64,000 nucleotides of DNA from contig CAVNZM010000001.1 in NCBI GenBank assembly GCA_963693365.1, forward strand, positions 1,984,001 through 2,048,000. The letters are read 5' to 3'. The position numbers and the translations under genes are program-made. The stretch's first letter is position 1. Every line of letters starts with the position of its first letter. Below are positions 8,641 through 20,700 of this stretch, piece by piece. The stretch comes from Amoebidium appalachense. Taxonomy: Eukaryota > Ichthyosporea. Under the pieces are notes generated by a model, which ran no database searches, was not told where the DNA came from, and worked only from the letters and a program-made list of their open reading frames with translations.

Positions 8641-9362
8641 TCCCCACTCAAGGGGTTGAAGTTTGTGTTCTCGTGTCTGTTGATGTGACGGTAGATGAGG
8701 TCCAAACACAGGAGGGGCCGTCACACTCAAGTTTCCCCACTTGAGGATGCAAACCGAAGATCCTTGAGGTGGGAAGGAGAGAATCAAAACTGAAGAGGCA
8801 CACAACGACGGTTGCCTCGGAAGGCTCGGAACAATAAATCATGGTGGTTATCGTCGATATATATATATAGAGAGGAAACACTAGTGTATGTGTGACGTGT
8901 TGGTGGCTAATGTTTTATACTGGGGACCACCCAGGTAAACACAAGGCATGAACATCTTGTGGACTGATTTATAGACTGGTTGTCAACCAGTTAAGACACG
9001 GGGAAGGTGCATCCCGTGGACTAGGTTTAGACTGGCAGTCAACCAGCTCGCAAGGCTATAGATAATTATTTATACTGGGTCGCCATCTCAGTTCGACAGA
9101 TATACAAAGTCGAATATATATAGAAGAAAACCAATATATATGGTGGGATATGAATATAAATAAACGACGGATGGTGGAGAATAATCCCTACTGAAGATGC
9201 ACACGCATGACGATGTAAGACAGAGTCCCCATTGATGAAGAGAAACGATGAGGAGTAGTAGACTTTCGTTGGGAGGCATCTTGAGCACCGTGGCTGTGTC
9301 AACTGCTGTCCAGGGCCCCAACCTACTCAGAAACCACTCGATGATGAACACCAGTGCACGGG
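8641..9362 (-). other. CopC-1 3' UTR with polypurine tract and four hairpins
   Basis: It lies between the ribonuclease-H stop codon and the 3' LTR. The polypurine tract CCTTGAGTGGGGA abuts the LTR. Four short stem-loops, each CTGG...CCAG-like and mostly followed by TATAAAT on the sense strand, lie at 8920-8934, 8976-8990, 9032-9046 and 9075-9091. The same four, in the same order and spacing, occur in the CopB-1 3' UTR (38354-38526). The flanks around them are also alignable between the families. Confidence 0.75.
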
Positions 9363-9474
9363 TCAGTCACGGAGACTGACGTTGGCACGGTGTGTGTCGT
9401 GGGCCGGACCAGCCAGAGGCTTGGTGAAGATGTCGGCCGGGTTCTTCTTGGTGTCGATGTAGGTGACAGTGACG
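9363..9474 (-). pseudogene. CopC-1 polyprotein, last 37 codons (RNase H end)
   Basis: The minus strand encodes a typical copia C-terminus: an ADIFTKPLAGP core, then an arginine-containing tail and a TGA at 9363-9365. It resembles the ends of CopA (LADILTKPLPGPSH) and CopB (VADIFTKPLPGPSH) but is distinct from both. The rest is cut off by the CopA-1 LTR at 9475 and does not reappear on its other side, so the element is a 3' remnant. Confidence 0.8.
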
Positions 9475-10413
9475 TGTTAAATTATATAAGTATTTGGGAT
9501 GAAAGCAGAGACACAGTGGTGCAGTGTAAAAACACCACAGACACACACAACAACAAAACACGGAACGATCGGAGCAGTGTACACAACAGACATCAATGTT
9601 TAGACACGACTGAACTGAATTTATTCTGATCTTCGAATAAATACCTGAAATTCCTCTAAGTCCAATCCATACATGATTTCCGACCAGTCGGAAATCAGAT
9701 CTATCTCTAATAGAAACCAATCACTAAGAACCAATTGCTTTCAGAGAGATCCGGTACGCGGAGACGTACACGATAGGACACAGACACTAGTTAAGGTCAA
9801 CTCGTGTCATCATCAAGGAAGTTCTAACCTATGACATACTGCAAAGACTCAGACATATCACACTTAACCTTGATGATTGGTTAAAGCCCGGCAACACATG
9901 AAAACTAAAGTAAATTAACGAAGTCTAAACACACATGCTATTCTAAGTGTAGCCTAAGTGTGTCACCGTCCAATGAACACGTATTAAGTAACACAAATCT
10001 ACCTAACATATATTAGTAGAAAAGAAACACGATTATACACATGAAGACAAGGAGAGAAAGAAAAGAAAATAAGGAAGGAGAAAGAGAAAGGAAAAGAGAG
10101 CACAGATCAACAAACAAGATAGTAATAGCATAACTATAACCAGAGATATTTATGTACACACGAACATGTACACGTCTCTCCCTGAGTGGGTGGATCCGAG
10201 TGGGTGGATCCATGTACACACATATAAATATTCTAATCGATATTACAACACACGATTAAAGCCGATACAAGACGATTACAAGTATACAAGCATATCGGAG
10301 ATCGATGCTACACTTTACGTAATAGGAGTGTAGCTTTTACACTAAGCATATGAACTGAAACATAACACAAACTGAGAAGATCTTACCATATGTAAATACT
10401 ACGTATTACAACA
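9475..10413 (-). mobile_element. CopA-1 3' LTR
   Basis: A 939-bp CopA LTR of the same subtype as those of CopA-3 (TGTTAAATT at the left edge, ACGTATTACAACA at the right). It is longer by one duplicated block near 10195-10211 (GAGTGGGTGGATCC repeated). The polypurine tract (minus strand TCTTAAGTGGGGA) and the body of CopA-1 lie to the right. Confidence 0.9.
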
Positions 10414-10521
10414 TCCCCACTTAAGACTTTGAAGTTTGTGTTATCATATCCCCACTGAACTAGTGAAATCTCCCCACTTGAGAACAGAAACGGAAAAAAA
10501 AATTAAAGTTTGTACTTTTCC

Positions 10522-10617
10522 GGGGGGGGGGGGGGGGGGAGAAGGGGGGGGGGGGGGGGGGGGGGGGGAGGGGGGGGGGGAAGGGGGGGGGGGAGGGGGG
10601 GGGGGGGGGGGGGGGGA
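10522..10617. repeat. G-rich homopolymer tract in the CopA-1 3' UTR
   Basis: About 95 bp of G broken by single A or AA. On the element's RNA this is poly(C) between the stop codon and the polypurine tract. Equivalent tracts occur in CopA-2 (17454-17549) and CopA-3 (32555-32660) with different interruption patterns. Confidence 0.9.
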
Positions 10618-10837
10618 AGAAACGGGGGCAAAAACAACGAATATGTATAACGTGTATAGTCGGGTTTTGATTAACTGGGTTTTAAACCAGTGAAAGATAG
10701 AGTAGAGTCATGGTACAGGTCAAACCTTATATATAAACCCTAAGTGGGCATACCCACAAAGGCAAGATACATATGAAATGATGATTATGATAAAGTAAGT
10801 AGTAAACATTAGAAAATCACTCTTGAAGTAGGACGGG

Positions 10838-12540
10838 TCAATCCACAATATCCGGCAAACAAAGTCGAGCACGATGGTGGACATGACTCGGGCCGGGGAG
10901 GGGTTTGGTGAGGATGTCAGCTAAGTTGTGGGCTGACTCAACGTAGTGGACAACCACGTCCCCACTTGCAATGTAGTCCTTGGTGTTGTGATACCGGACG
11001 GCAATGTGTTTGGTACGGTGCTTGATGCCGGTGGAGTTGACGATGGCAATGGTCGACTGGTTGTCACAGTACACCGGAGTCATAGCAAGCATGGGACAGC
11101 CGAGTTCCTTGAAGAGGTCACGGACCCAAGCAACTTCTTGGGTGCCAGCATTGAGAGCAATCAGCTCAGCTTCAGTGGTGCTGGTGGCCGTGATGGGCTG
11201 GAGCTTGGAGTACCAGATGATGGGCATACCAGCAAACTCGATAATGTAGCCGGTGGTAGACTTCTTGCTGTCGGCACAACCAGCAAAGTCAGCATCCGTG
11301 TAGCATTCGAGTATGGGGGACTGGGTGGCCGAGTACTTGTAGTCAATGCCAAGGTCAATGGTGCCGAGCAGGTACCGAGCCACACGACGGAGAAGGTCCC
11401 AGTGAGTCTTGCCGGGGTTGGTGCTGAACCGACCGAGGAAGCCGATGGCATAGGCAATGTCGGGACGGGTGCACCGTGCCACCCAGAGGAGACGGCCGAG
11501 TAACTCACGGTAGGGCACGGTGAACGGTTGGGGGGGGCAGTCAGCCAGGGAGACGGTGGTGCCTGCAGGGATGGGGGTAGACTTGGACTTGGCATCGGTG
11601 AGGTTGAAGTCGTGGATGATATCCATGATGTAAGACCTCTGGTGCATGTGGAGGTGATGGGGATCAGAGTGATTAAAATCAACACCGAGCATACGGTCAA
11701 ATGGACTCATACGACAGCTGGCCATCTTGCTGATGTGGGCAGCCAGGTCACTGGCAGCAGTAGAACCCCGGGTGTTGGTGATGGTGGAGTCGTCGACGTA
11801 GTTACCAGCCCGAACCACATCGTTGTTGGGGAAGAACCGGAGGTAGATGCACGGATCGGTCTTAGTACGGGTCAGGCCATGGGCAAGAAGAATGCCGTCG
11901 AGGAAGTCGTACCAAGCCTTGGAGGCTTGCTTGAGGCCGTACAGGGCTTTCTTGAGTCTCCAGACCTTGCCAAGTGTGGCCATGGTGATGAATCCCGGGG
12001 GTTGTTTCATGTAGATGGTCTCGGTGAGTGGGCTGTTGAGAAAGGCCGTAGACACGTCGAGTTGATGGATGTCATGACCTTCAACAACGGCCAGAGCTAG
12101 GATAGCACGGAGAGCAGCCGGACGGATGACAGGGCTCTCAATCAACTCATAGTCAACACCGTATTGCTGACTGAAGCCTTGAGCAACACCACGTGCCTTG
12201 ATCTTGGTGTCACCAGCCGAGTTGAGAGTTTTCTCGGAGACAATCCACTTGAAGCCGACGATGTTAGCACCAGGGGGAGGGTCAACAAGTTCAAAGATGT
12301 CTTTTTCGACGAAGGCTTGATACTCAGCAGTGAGGGCTGACTTGACCTGGTTGTCACCATTGGGTCCGGAACACAGTTGACGGACAAGTTTGGGTAGTTG
12401 GTCGATGTTGATGGGGGGACCGGGGGGGACTGGGAGGGTGGTGGTGGCTTGAAATCCAACCTTGCCCTGTAGACGGGCAGAACGACGGGGTGCAGGAACC
12501 GGGGGAGGTGGAGACGGGGGGGGGGGAACTTAGTAGTTGA
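10838..12540 (-). pseudogene. CopA-1 reverse transcriptase and RNase H remnant
   Basis: The frame 10838-12145 gives 435 residues: LDVSTAFLNSP, GNYVDDSTI (catalytic YVDD), TRPDIAYAIG, and RNase H motifs ECYTDADFAG, TEAELIALNAG and YCDNQSTIAI. The upstream part (to about 12540) is in another frame and stops in the proline-rich linker. There the G tract of the linker joins abruptly to an LTR in the opposite orientation. Integrase, protease and gag are absent. Against CopA-3 it is more than 95% identical by eye. Confidence 0.9.
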
Positions 12541-13433
12541 CTTCTCAGTTCGTTTATTTTTCATTCATTTACTTAATGAAAAAGATGTGCTCCTGTACGT
12601 AAATTGACATCGATCTAGTGTATTTGAGTACTTGTAATCGTGTTGTGTCGGCTATATTCGTGTGTTTAGATATCGATTACAGCAACTGATTATAGGTACA
12701 CGAGTCTACCAGTGAGGGAGACACGTGTACATGTTATGTGTACATGAATATCTTCGGTTATAACTGTGTTTTGCTGTTCGTGTTTTCTGTCCTGCTTTCT
12801 TTTCTTTTTCCTCTTTCTTCGTCTTTTCTTTTCTCTTTCTTTCTTCTCTTGTTTCCTTTCATTTAATTATATTTCTCTCTCACTAATATACGTTGAGTAG
12901 ATTTATATTACTCGTTATGTTTTGATTGGTAGAAAAACACTTAGGTTACACTTTAGCTTGTCAGGTATGATTCATAGCTTAGTCAACCACTTTTGTTTTG
13001 TGTGTTGCCGTACTATATCCAATCAGTGGACTTAGTCAGAAAATGTCTGAGTCTTTGTAGCCGATGATAGGTTAGAAACACCACCTCTTTCCTCGTTACT
13101 CTTCACCTCTTTTCTTTCTTATAGCTGTGACCTATGGTGTGTGTTCCCGCGTCTCCGGATCTATCCGGGAAATAATCAGTTAATTATGATTGGTTATTTT
13201 AGACATAGATCTGATTTCCGACTGGTCGGAAATCATGTATGGATTTAACTTAAGGGAATTTCAGGTATTTATTAGCGATCAAAATAAATTGAGTTCAGTC
13301 GTGTCTAAACATTGATGTCTGTTGTGTACACTGCTCCGATCGTTCCGTGTTTTGTTGTTGTGTGTGTCTGTGGTGTTTTCACACTGCACCACTGTGTCTC
13401 TGCTTTCATCCCAAATACTTATACAATTTAACA
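12541..13433 (+). mobile_element. Truncated CopA LTR, subtype 2, opposite orientation
   Basis: It matches the 935-bp CopA LTR subtype 2 from about base 40 (TTCTCAGTTCG) to the end (CAATTTAACA). The first 40 bp are lost at the joint with CopA-1. It points plus while CopA-1 points minus, so the remnant is bounded by inverted LTRs. To its right NLR-2 sequence begins at once, with no primer site and no 5-bp duplication matching the left edge of CopA-1. Confidence 0.85.
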
Positions 13434-13476
13434 AGCATGTATGCCTTAAACACACGCCGCATAACCTGGGTAAGGG

Positions 13477-14488
13477 GGGGGCGGGTTGGTGCAATGGTAA
13501 GATCTCTGCGTGTCAAGCTCAAAGTCTGTTGGAATACGTCACCATGTATGACAGCAAGAGCCTTGAAGTATGTATGTGTCTTAGCTTGTTTGTTTCTTTA
13601 TAGAGACGAACATAAATATATATGTGAGTTAATAGTGACTAGATGTATAATTACTTAATTTATTTAAGTAAGAGTTTCTAAACTTTAGTTTAATCGGAAG
13701 TTGGAATGCGTATGCTCTGTCGGAATGTGTTTTTCTATCTTCTGATAGAACCGATTGGTTCTCCCTCTTTAGTTGTGATAAGGTGATAAGTCGCAAGTAC
13801 AAAAGGAACCGAGAGCACAATAAAGAATCAGTTGTTGTTTGAATCTTTCAATGTCTCGTGAACAACTCCGATTGCCCTCTCATTAATGTGTTAGTCGTGT
13901 TTTACATGACACCTCTGTGCACTCTGCTCCCTTAGACCCGTACAAAACAACAAAGTCGCAGGATCGATCCTGGTTACTTCCGATTTTTCTGCCTCGACGG
14001 TCCACCGGTCTGGCCGCCCCCTAGAAGCCATCACAGTCAAGCAGCACCACCAGTTTGTTATCATCCGGCCGCAAGACATGACGTCATGAACAGCACCGGC
14101 CCTCTGACGCCGAAGGCGCGCCGCTTGGGCATCCCAGTCCAACGTTCAAGTGGGAGACCAATCCAAATCACCGACCACGGTTCGGGTCAGCGTCCTGGGC
14201 ATGGGGTCTTCCCCTTTCAAGTCTTTATGTTTGTGTATGTGTCCCGGGTCGCTCCCGGCTGGTGTTGTTAAAGTGAGCTGTGCTCACTTCCCCACTAGGG
14301 TTGCTGCGGCTAGAACCGTGGGATAAGGCGTAACTAAAAATAGTGCCAGTTGGGGTCAATTAGAATCCTGACTTATGAGTGTGCTATACAGTACGATCTG
14401 TGTCTAGGCGGAAGACGGTAAGCTCCCCTGAGGGCAGTGCCTCGCCGGGAGTGAAACGGGATAATAATAAATAAAAAAATAGAAAAAA
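13477..14488 (+). mobile_element. SINE-2, tRNA-derived SINE with a 17-bp target duplication
   Basis: CATAACCTGGGTAAGGG is repeated exactly at 13460-13476 and 14489-14505, and the LINE reading frame resumes across it. Between lie a tRNA-like head (13477-13526 joined to 13953 onward), a body of about 450 bp, and an A-rich tail (AATAATAAATAAAAAAATAG...). The head resembles tRNA-Asp, with a TGTCAAG loop (nominal GUC). Its A box TTGGTGCAATGG and B-box-like GGATCGATCCT are imperfect. Without the solo LTR the SINE is about 580 bp. The long duplication and A-tail indicate LINE-driven insertion, unlike the 5-bp duplications of tTRIM. Confidence 0.82.
13527..13952 (+). mobile_element. Solo CopC LTR, internally deleted, inside SINE-2
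   Basis: It starts TGTTGGAATACGTCACC, ends GTACAAAACAACA, and is flanked by AAGTC at 13522-13526 and 13953-13957. Compared with the CopC LTR at 49290, the middle (microsatellites and U3, about 550 bp) is deleted after TTAGCTTGTTTG. Removing it restores the SINE's tRNA-like head. Confidence 0.88.
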
Positions 14489-14945
14489 CATAACCTGGGT
14501 AAGGGTGATTGGGCGAAAATCTTCAATCGGACCAGCATCAACCTTCTTCCTAACAGGGAACACAACAATCTCTAACCAGGCGTTGGGGACAGCATGAAAC
14601 CGCACAATCCACTGAAACAATACACTAATCAAACATGTAATGAGGGGGGGTGTTGCCAGGCGGTCTTCCTCCTTATTGGGGTAGGGGGGAACAAGAATTT
14701 TCAGAAAGGCTATGGGGGCCATCGGGGCCACACGACTTACCTGATGGATAGCTAGACACAACTGCCCACACACAATCAGCACTAAAATGCGGGCTAAAAT
14801 GCCAAGTTGAAGCAGTCATTACAGGGTCATCAGGCCAACGGTCAAACTGGGTCGCAGCATTAGTGGGGGCGTTTATATCAGAAAAATACAGGGCAGCATT
14901 TGTTAATGGGTCACCTGTCACATGCCATGCAGGGCCAAACTTTGC

Positions 14946-15664
14946 AGTACGTAGTATCTGCATAGTGTAAGATCTTTTCAGTTTGTGTTATGTCTTCGTT
15001 CATGTGCTCAGTATAAAAGCTACACTCCTAGTATGTAAAGTGTGGCATCGATCTCTCATATGTATGCATACTTGTAATCGTGTTGTATTGGCATTAATCG
15101 TGTGTTAGTATCTTGATTAGAGTGAGAAAGTGAGTGTACACGGATCCACCCACTGAGGGGGAGACGTGTACATGTTTGTGTGTACATATATATCTTTATT
15201 TGTAGTTATGCTATCTATGTCGTGTTTGTTGATCTCTGTTCTCTTCTCCTTTCTCTTTCTCCTTCTTTCTTTTCTTTTCTTTCTCTCCCTTGTCTTCAAG
15301 TGCATGATCATCTTTCTTTTCTACTAATTTATGTCAAGTAGATTTGTGTTGCTTAGTATGTGTTGATTGGACGGCCACACACTTAGGCTGACCATGTGTG
15401 ATAAGTGTTCATTACTTTACATTAGTTTTTAAGTGTTGCTGTGCTTTGTCCAATCATAGAAGTTGTGTGGCGTGCGTGTGTTAGTGGCAGTGTCTCATCG
15501 GTTAGAACTATGCACCACACTTCCCTCGTTTCCTCGTTATTGACACAAGTTGATCATGACTAGTGTCTGTGCCCTATCATGTACATATCCGCGTGCCGGA
15601 TCTTGTTGGAGTACACTGGTACTCCCGACTAGCAATGTCTGTTAGAGGAAATTTCTGAGTAATT
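14946..15664 (+). mobile_element. Old, truncated CopA-type LTR (subtype 3)
   Basis: It aligns throughout with the CopA LTR (TACGTAGTATCTGC at the start; ACACGGATCCACCCACT and GTACATG motifs in the middle; GAGGAAATTTCTGAG near the end). It carries many substitutions and small indels and lacks the terminal TG and CA. It is the most diverged CopA LTR here and an old layer of the nest. Confidence 0.7.
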
Positions 15665-16082
15665 GAATAATTGTTTCAACACTCACTCGAGTGCATAGAG
15701 CTTTTGTTTACTATCGTATTCATGTATGGAAGCTATATGTTTGAGTCAAAACTGTACCGGTGACGAGCTTCACTATCAATGTGCTAATTGTGCTCATTAA
15801 TTAATATTCCCGGTTCAGATGATGTCATGTCTATATTTGCCGCAGGACTCTATTCTTATAATGGTAGTGTGCTTTATTCCCAGTATTCTCAGAATATGTT
15901 TATTTGTGTGTTAGATTTACGTTTAACTGCTATTGGTGTGTTAAAGACGTTTATTTGTGTGCTTTAGTGCAAGTTAACTAGCCACTCAACGTGCACAGTT
16001 AACTTTTATATTTGTAACGACTTATTTTCCATTGCGCTCTCTTTCCGGCCATGCTGTACATGGCCCACCACCAGCGTGCACA
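15665..16082. repeat. R-x repeat, first copy
   Basis: About 420 bp match 63212-63633 at roughly 90% or better by eye, starting ATAATTGTTTCAACACTCACTCGAG. They end in a CATGGCCCACCACCAG segment. In the second copy the sequence continues into a TATA box and a gag-like ORF, so R-x is probably the upstream (U3-like) region of that element. Here it is interrupted at 16083 by the CopC-2 LTR. Confidence 0.65.
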
Positions 16083-16408
16083 TGTTGGAATACGTCACTA
16101 CGTAGTACAGCAAGAACCTTGAAATATGTGGTTGTGTCTTAGCTTTGTTTGTATTTGTGTCTTGTTTTCTCCTTTGTGCTCTCTTCCTTTTCCCCCTTCT
16201 CTCTCTCTCCTCCCCCCCCCCCCCCTCCCCCCTCCCCCCTCCCCCCCCTCCCCCCCGTATCTCTCTCTCTCCCTTGTTTCTGTGTGCACGGATATCTGTA
16301 GATCTGTGCACACCTGGCTCCCTTGCCCGATAGGACTTATTGCATTTTATCTGTGTTTGCTCTCCTCTGTTTTTCTGAGAGGTAGTGTGATTGGCTATCT
16401 AATAGTAT
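16083..16408 (+). mobile_element. CopC-2 5' LTR, left part
   Basis: It begins TGTTGGAATACGTCAC and runs through the CT/C-rich segment to ATCTAATAGTAT, where the CopA-2 provirus is inserted. The remainder resumes at 23999. The last five bases (AGTAT, 16404-16408) are repeated at 23999-24003. Confidence 0.85.
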
Positions 16409-17343
16409 TGTTAAATTCTATAAGTATTTAGGATGTAAGCAGAGACACAGTGGTGCAGTGTGAAAACACCACAGACACACACAACAACAAAACACGGAAC
16501 GATCGGAGCAGTGTACACAACAGACATCAATGTTTAGACACGACTGAACTCAATTTATTTTGATCGCTAATAAATACCTGAAATTCCCTTAAGTTAAATC
16601 CATACATGATTTCCGACCAGTCGGAAATCAGATCTATGTCTAAAATAACCAATCATAATTAACTGATTATTTCCCGGATAGATCCGGAGACGCGGGAACA
16701 CACACCATAGGTCACAGCTATAAGAAAGAAAAGAGGTGAAGAGTAACGAGGAAAGAGGTGGTGTTTCTAACCTATCATCGGCTACAAAGACTCAGACATT
16801 TTCTGACTAAGTCCACTGATTGGATATAGTACGGCAACACACAAAACAAAAGTGGTTGACTAAGCTATGAATCATACCTGACAAGCTAAAGTGTAACCTA
16901 AGTGTTTTTCTACCAATCAAAACATAACGAGTAATATAAATCTACTCAACGTATATTAGTGAGAGAGAAATATAATTAAATGAAAGGAAACAAGAGAAGA
17001 AAGAAAGAGAAAAGAAAAGACGAAGAAAGAGGAAAAAGAAAAGAAAGCAGGACAGAAAACACGAACAGCAAAACACAGTTATAACCGAAGATATTCATGT
17101 ACACATAACATGTACACGTGTCTCCCTCACTGGGTAGACTCGTGTACCTATAATCAGTTGCTGTAATCGATATCTAAACACACGAATATAGCCGACACAA
17201 CACGATTACAAGTACTCAAATACACTGGAGATCGATGTCATAATTTACGTACAAGGAGCACATCTTTTTCATTAAGTAAATGAATGAAAACATAACACGA
17301 ACTGAGAAGATCTTACAATATGTAAATACTACGTATTATAACA
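16409..17343 (-). mobile_element. CopA-2 3' LTR
   Basis: 935 bp, subtype 2 (GATCGCTAATAAATACC where subtype 1 has GATCTTCGAATAAATACC), TGTTAAATTC...TATTATAACA. It is essentially identical to the LTR at 23064-23998. Confidence 0.92.
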
Positions 17344-17453
17344 TCCCCACTTAAGACTTTGAAGTTTGTGTTATCATATCCCCACTGAACTAGTGAAATC
17401 TCCCCACTTGAGAACAGAAACGGAAAAAAAAAAATTAAAGTGTGTACTTTTCC

Positions 17454-17549
17454 GGGGGGGGGGGGGGGGGGAGAAGGGGGGGGGGGAGGGGGGGGGGAGA
17501 GGGGGGGGGGGGAAGGGGGGGGGGGAAGGGGGGGGGGGAGGGGGGGGGA
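17454..17549. repeat. G-rich tract in the CopA-2 3' UTR
   Basis: Interrupted poly(G), equivalent in position to those of CopA-1 and CopA-3, poly(C) on the element RNA. Confidence 0.9.
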
Positions 17550-17767
17550 AGGAACCGGGGCAAAAACAACGAATATATATAACGTGTATAGGCGGTGTTT
17601 GATTAACTGGGTTTTAAACCAGTGAAAGATAGAGTAGAGTGATGGTACAGGTCAAACCTTATATATAAACCCTAAGTGGGCATACCCACAAAGGCAATAC
17701 ATATGATATAATGATGTTGATAAAGTAAGTAGTACACATGAGAAAATCACTCTTGAAGTAGGTCGGG

Positions 17768-20700
17768 TCAATCCACAATATCCGGTAAACAAAGTCGAGC
17801 ACGATGGTGGACATGACTCGGGCCGGGGAGGGGTTTGGTGAGTATGTCAGCTAAGTTGTGGGCTGACTCAACGTAGTGGACAACCACGTCCCCACTGGCA
17901 ATGTAGTCCTTGGTGTTGTGATACCGGACGGCAATGTGTTTGGTACGGTGCTTGATGCCGGTGGAGTTGACGATGGCAATGGTCGACTGGTTGTCACAGT
18001 ACACCGGAGTCGGAGCAAGCATGGGACAGCCGAGTTCCTTGAAGAGGTCACGGACCCAAGCAACTTCTTGGGTGCCAGCATTGAGAGCAATCAGCTCAGC
18101 TTCAGTGGTGCTGGTGGCCGTGATGGGCTGGAGCTTGGAGTACCAGATGACGGGCATACCAGCAAACACGATAATGTAGCCGGTGGTAGACTTCTTGCTG
18201 TCGGCACAACCAGCAAAGTCAGCATCCGTGTAGCATTCGAGTATGGGGGACTGGGTGGCCGAGTACTTGTAGTCAATGCCAAGGTCAATGGTGCCGAGCA
18301 GGTACCGGGCCACACGACGGAGAAGGTCCCAGTGAGTCTTGCCGGGGTTGGTGCTGAACCGACCAAGGAAGCCGATGGCATAGGCAATGTCGGGACGTGT
18401 GCACCGTGCCACCCAGAGGAGACGGCCGAGTAACTCACGGTAGGGCACGGTGAACGGTTGGGGGGGGCAATCAGCCAGGGAGACGGTGGTGCCTGCAGGG
18501 ATGGGGGTAGACTTGGACTTGGCATCGGTGAGGTTGAAGTCGTGGATGATATCCATGATGTAAGACCTCTGGTGCATGTGGAGGTGATGGGGATCAGAGT
18601 GATTAAAATCAACACCGAGCATACGGTCAAATGGACTCATACGACAGCTGGCCATCTTGCTGATGTGGGCAGCCAGGTCACTGGCAGCAGTAGAACCCCG
18701 GGTGTTGGTGATGGTGGAGTCATCGACGTAGTTACCAGCCCGTACCACATCGTTGTTGGGGAAGAACCGGAGGTAGATGCACGGGTCGTTCTTAGTACGG
18801 GTCAGGCCATGGGCAAGAAGAATGCCGTCGAGGAAGTCGTACCAAGCCTTGGAGGCTTGCTTGAGGCCGTACAGGGCTTTCTTGAGTCTCCAGACCTTGC
18901 CAAGTGTGGCCATGGTGATGAATCCCGGGGGTTGTTTCATGTAGATGGTCTCGGTGAGTGGGCTGTTGAGAAAGGCCGTAGACACGTCGAGTTGATGTAT
19001 GTCATGACCTTCAACAACGGCCAGAGCTAGGATGGCACGGAGAGCAGCCGGACGGATGACAGGGCTCTCAATCAACTCATAGTCAACACCGTATTGCTGA
19101 CTGAAGCCTTGAGCAACACCACGTGCCTTGATCTTGGTGTCACCAGCCGAGTTGAGAGTTTTCTCGGAGACAATCCACTTGAAGCCGACGATGTTAGCAC
19201 CAGGGGGAGGGTCAACAAGTTCAAAGATGTCTTTGTCGACGAAGGCTTGATACTCAGCAGTCAGGGCTGACTTGACCTGATCACCATTGGGTCCGGAACA
19301 GAGTTGACGGACAAGTTTGGGTAGTTGGTCGATGTTGATGGGGGGACCGGGGGGGACTGGCAGGGTGGTGGTGGCTTGAAGTCCAACCTTGCCCTGGAGA
19401 CGGGCAGAACGACGGGGTGCAGGAACCGGGGTAGGTGGAGACGGTGGGGGGGGGAACTTGGAAGTTCGGAAGTGCAGGGGGGGCAACCTCCGGGCTGGAC
19501 GGGGCCGAGTGGAAGTTGTCGGGGGAGCCGGGTCGGATGGGTGTGACGTTGCCAGGGGCAGGATGAGGGTCGGCAGGCTGGACGGGCACGGGGGCAGGGA
19601 GGCCGGTGGGGGGGGGGTGTCGGGGGAACGACGATGGCAGGAGGGGGGCCAGAGTACACCAGACAAACATCATCTTCAGTGTCAACTGTGGGGGGTGGGG
19701 TGGTCGAGGTAGCAGTGGTGTCGGGGGTCGGAAGGGTTGATGGAATGTCGGACGGGAGATAAGCTGATTCGTCGAAAATCACATCACGGAAGAGGCCGAC
19801 ACGATGGGTGGTGGCATTGAAGATCCGGTGGCAGTGTGATTGAAGATCATAGCCGATATACATGCCGAGTTTGACGGTGGGGGCCAGCTTGTTCCGTTTA
19901 GAGGCTGGCACGTGAGTGTAGGCAGGGCAACCGAACACTTTGAGCTCGGAGATGTCGGGCTTGACACCGTAGAAAACCTCGAATGGTGTACGACCATTGG
20001 CAGTCGTGGACGGGGTGACGTTGATGATGTAGGCGGCATGTTGGAGGCCCTCAGCCCACAGTTTGGGAGACAGAGACTGATCTTGGACTTGATGGAGGAG
20101 GCAACGGACAATCTCTTGGAGGAACCGCATACGTCGTTCAACATAGCCGTTCAGTTGAGGGCAGTCCACCGGAGCATAGCTGGCCTTGATGCCCTGGGAG
20201 AGGCAAAAAGCACGGGTATCCTTGGAGGTGAACTCAGAGCCGGAGTCGAAGTGGTAAACACCAACTTTGGAGGCGGCATGGGTGGCAACGAGGTTGGTGT
20301 GAGCTGTGAGAATATCCAGGGTGGTGGTACGGTCGGCCATCGGGTAGATCTTGACGAGGCCAGAGGCACGGCAGACAGTGACGAGAGCAACCTTGGAACC
20401 TCCGTACGATGTTGTGGTAGGCTCAAAAAAATCCCAATGCCATTCATGACCGGGGATGTTGGAGTGAGGACGGTCACCCCTGAACGGAGCCTTGGTGGTC
20501 TTACCCATAATGCAGCCATGACAATCAGGAACATCACAGTCGAGGACAGAGGAGGGGAGACCAATAACAAGGTCGTGTTTCACCATGTCCTTGATGCTGG
20601 TCATAGCTCGGTGCCCCAGGCGATGGTGCCAGATGGATGGGTTAACACTGGTAGTGGCAGCCAGAGCCACAGGACGAGTGGGTGGTTGAATGGTGTAGTC

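Larger units (their letters stand above)
13434..14950 (-). pseudogene. NLR-2 ORF2, RT palm fragment, split by SINE-2
   Basis: The two LINE pieces are 13434-13476 and 14489-14950. On the minus strand they read (right to left) a linker, SYPSGKSCGPDGP, a one-base frame change, FLKILVPPYPNKEEDRLA, a helix, and FRPITLTQVMRRVFKAY across the SINE insertion. This corresponds to NLR-1 ORF2 residues of about 370-490. Motif A and YADD are missing. The frame change near 14720 shows it is a pseudogene. The same family's C-terminus is at 6795-7059. Confidence 0.8.

Noticed and set aside
8436-8805. Ser/Leu- or Arg/Glu-repeat proteins over (GA)n and (CT)n (also at 49285-49794)
   Set aside because: Pure microsatellite translation.
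10946-12100. Plus-strand frames opposite CopA RT and integrase (also 17876-19030, 32990-34144, 34955-35842)
   Set aside because: Antisense shadows of a GC-rich coding strand. They recur identically with each copy and have no domain.
13441-13476. Chance 16-base match to 14489
   Set aside because: First dismissed as coincidence, then accepted as the SINE-2 target duplication because the LINE frame continues across it.
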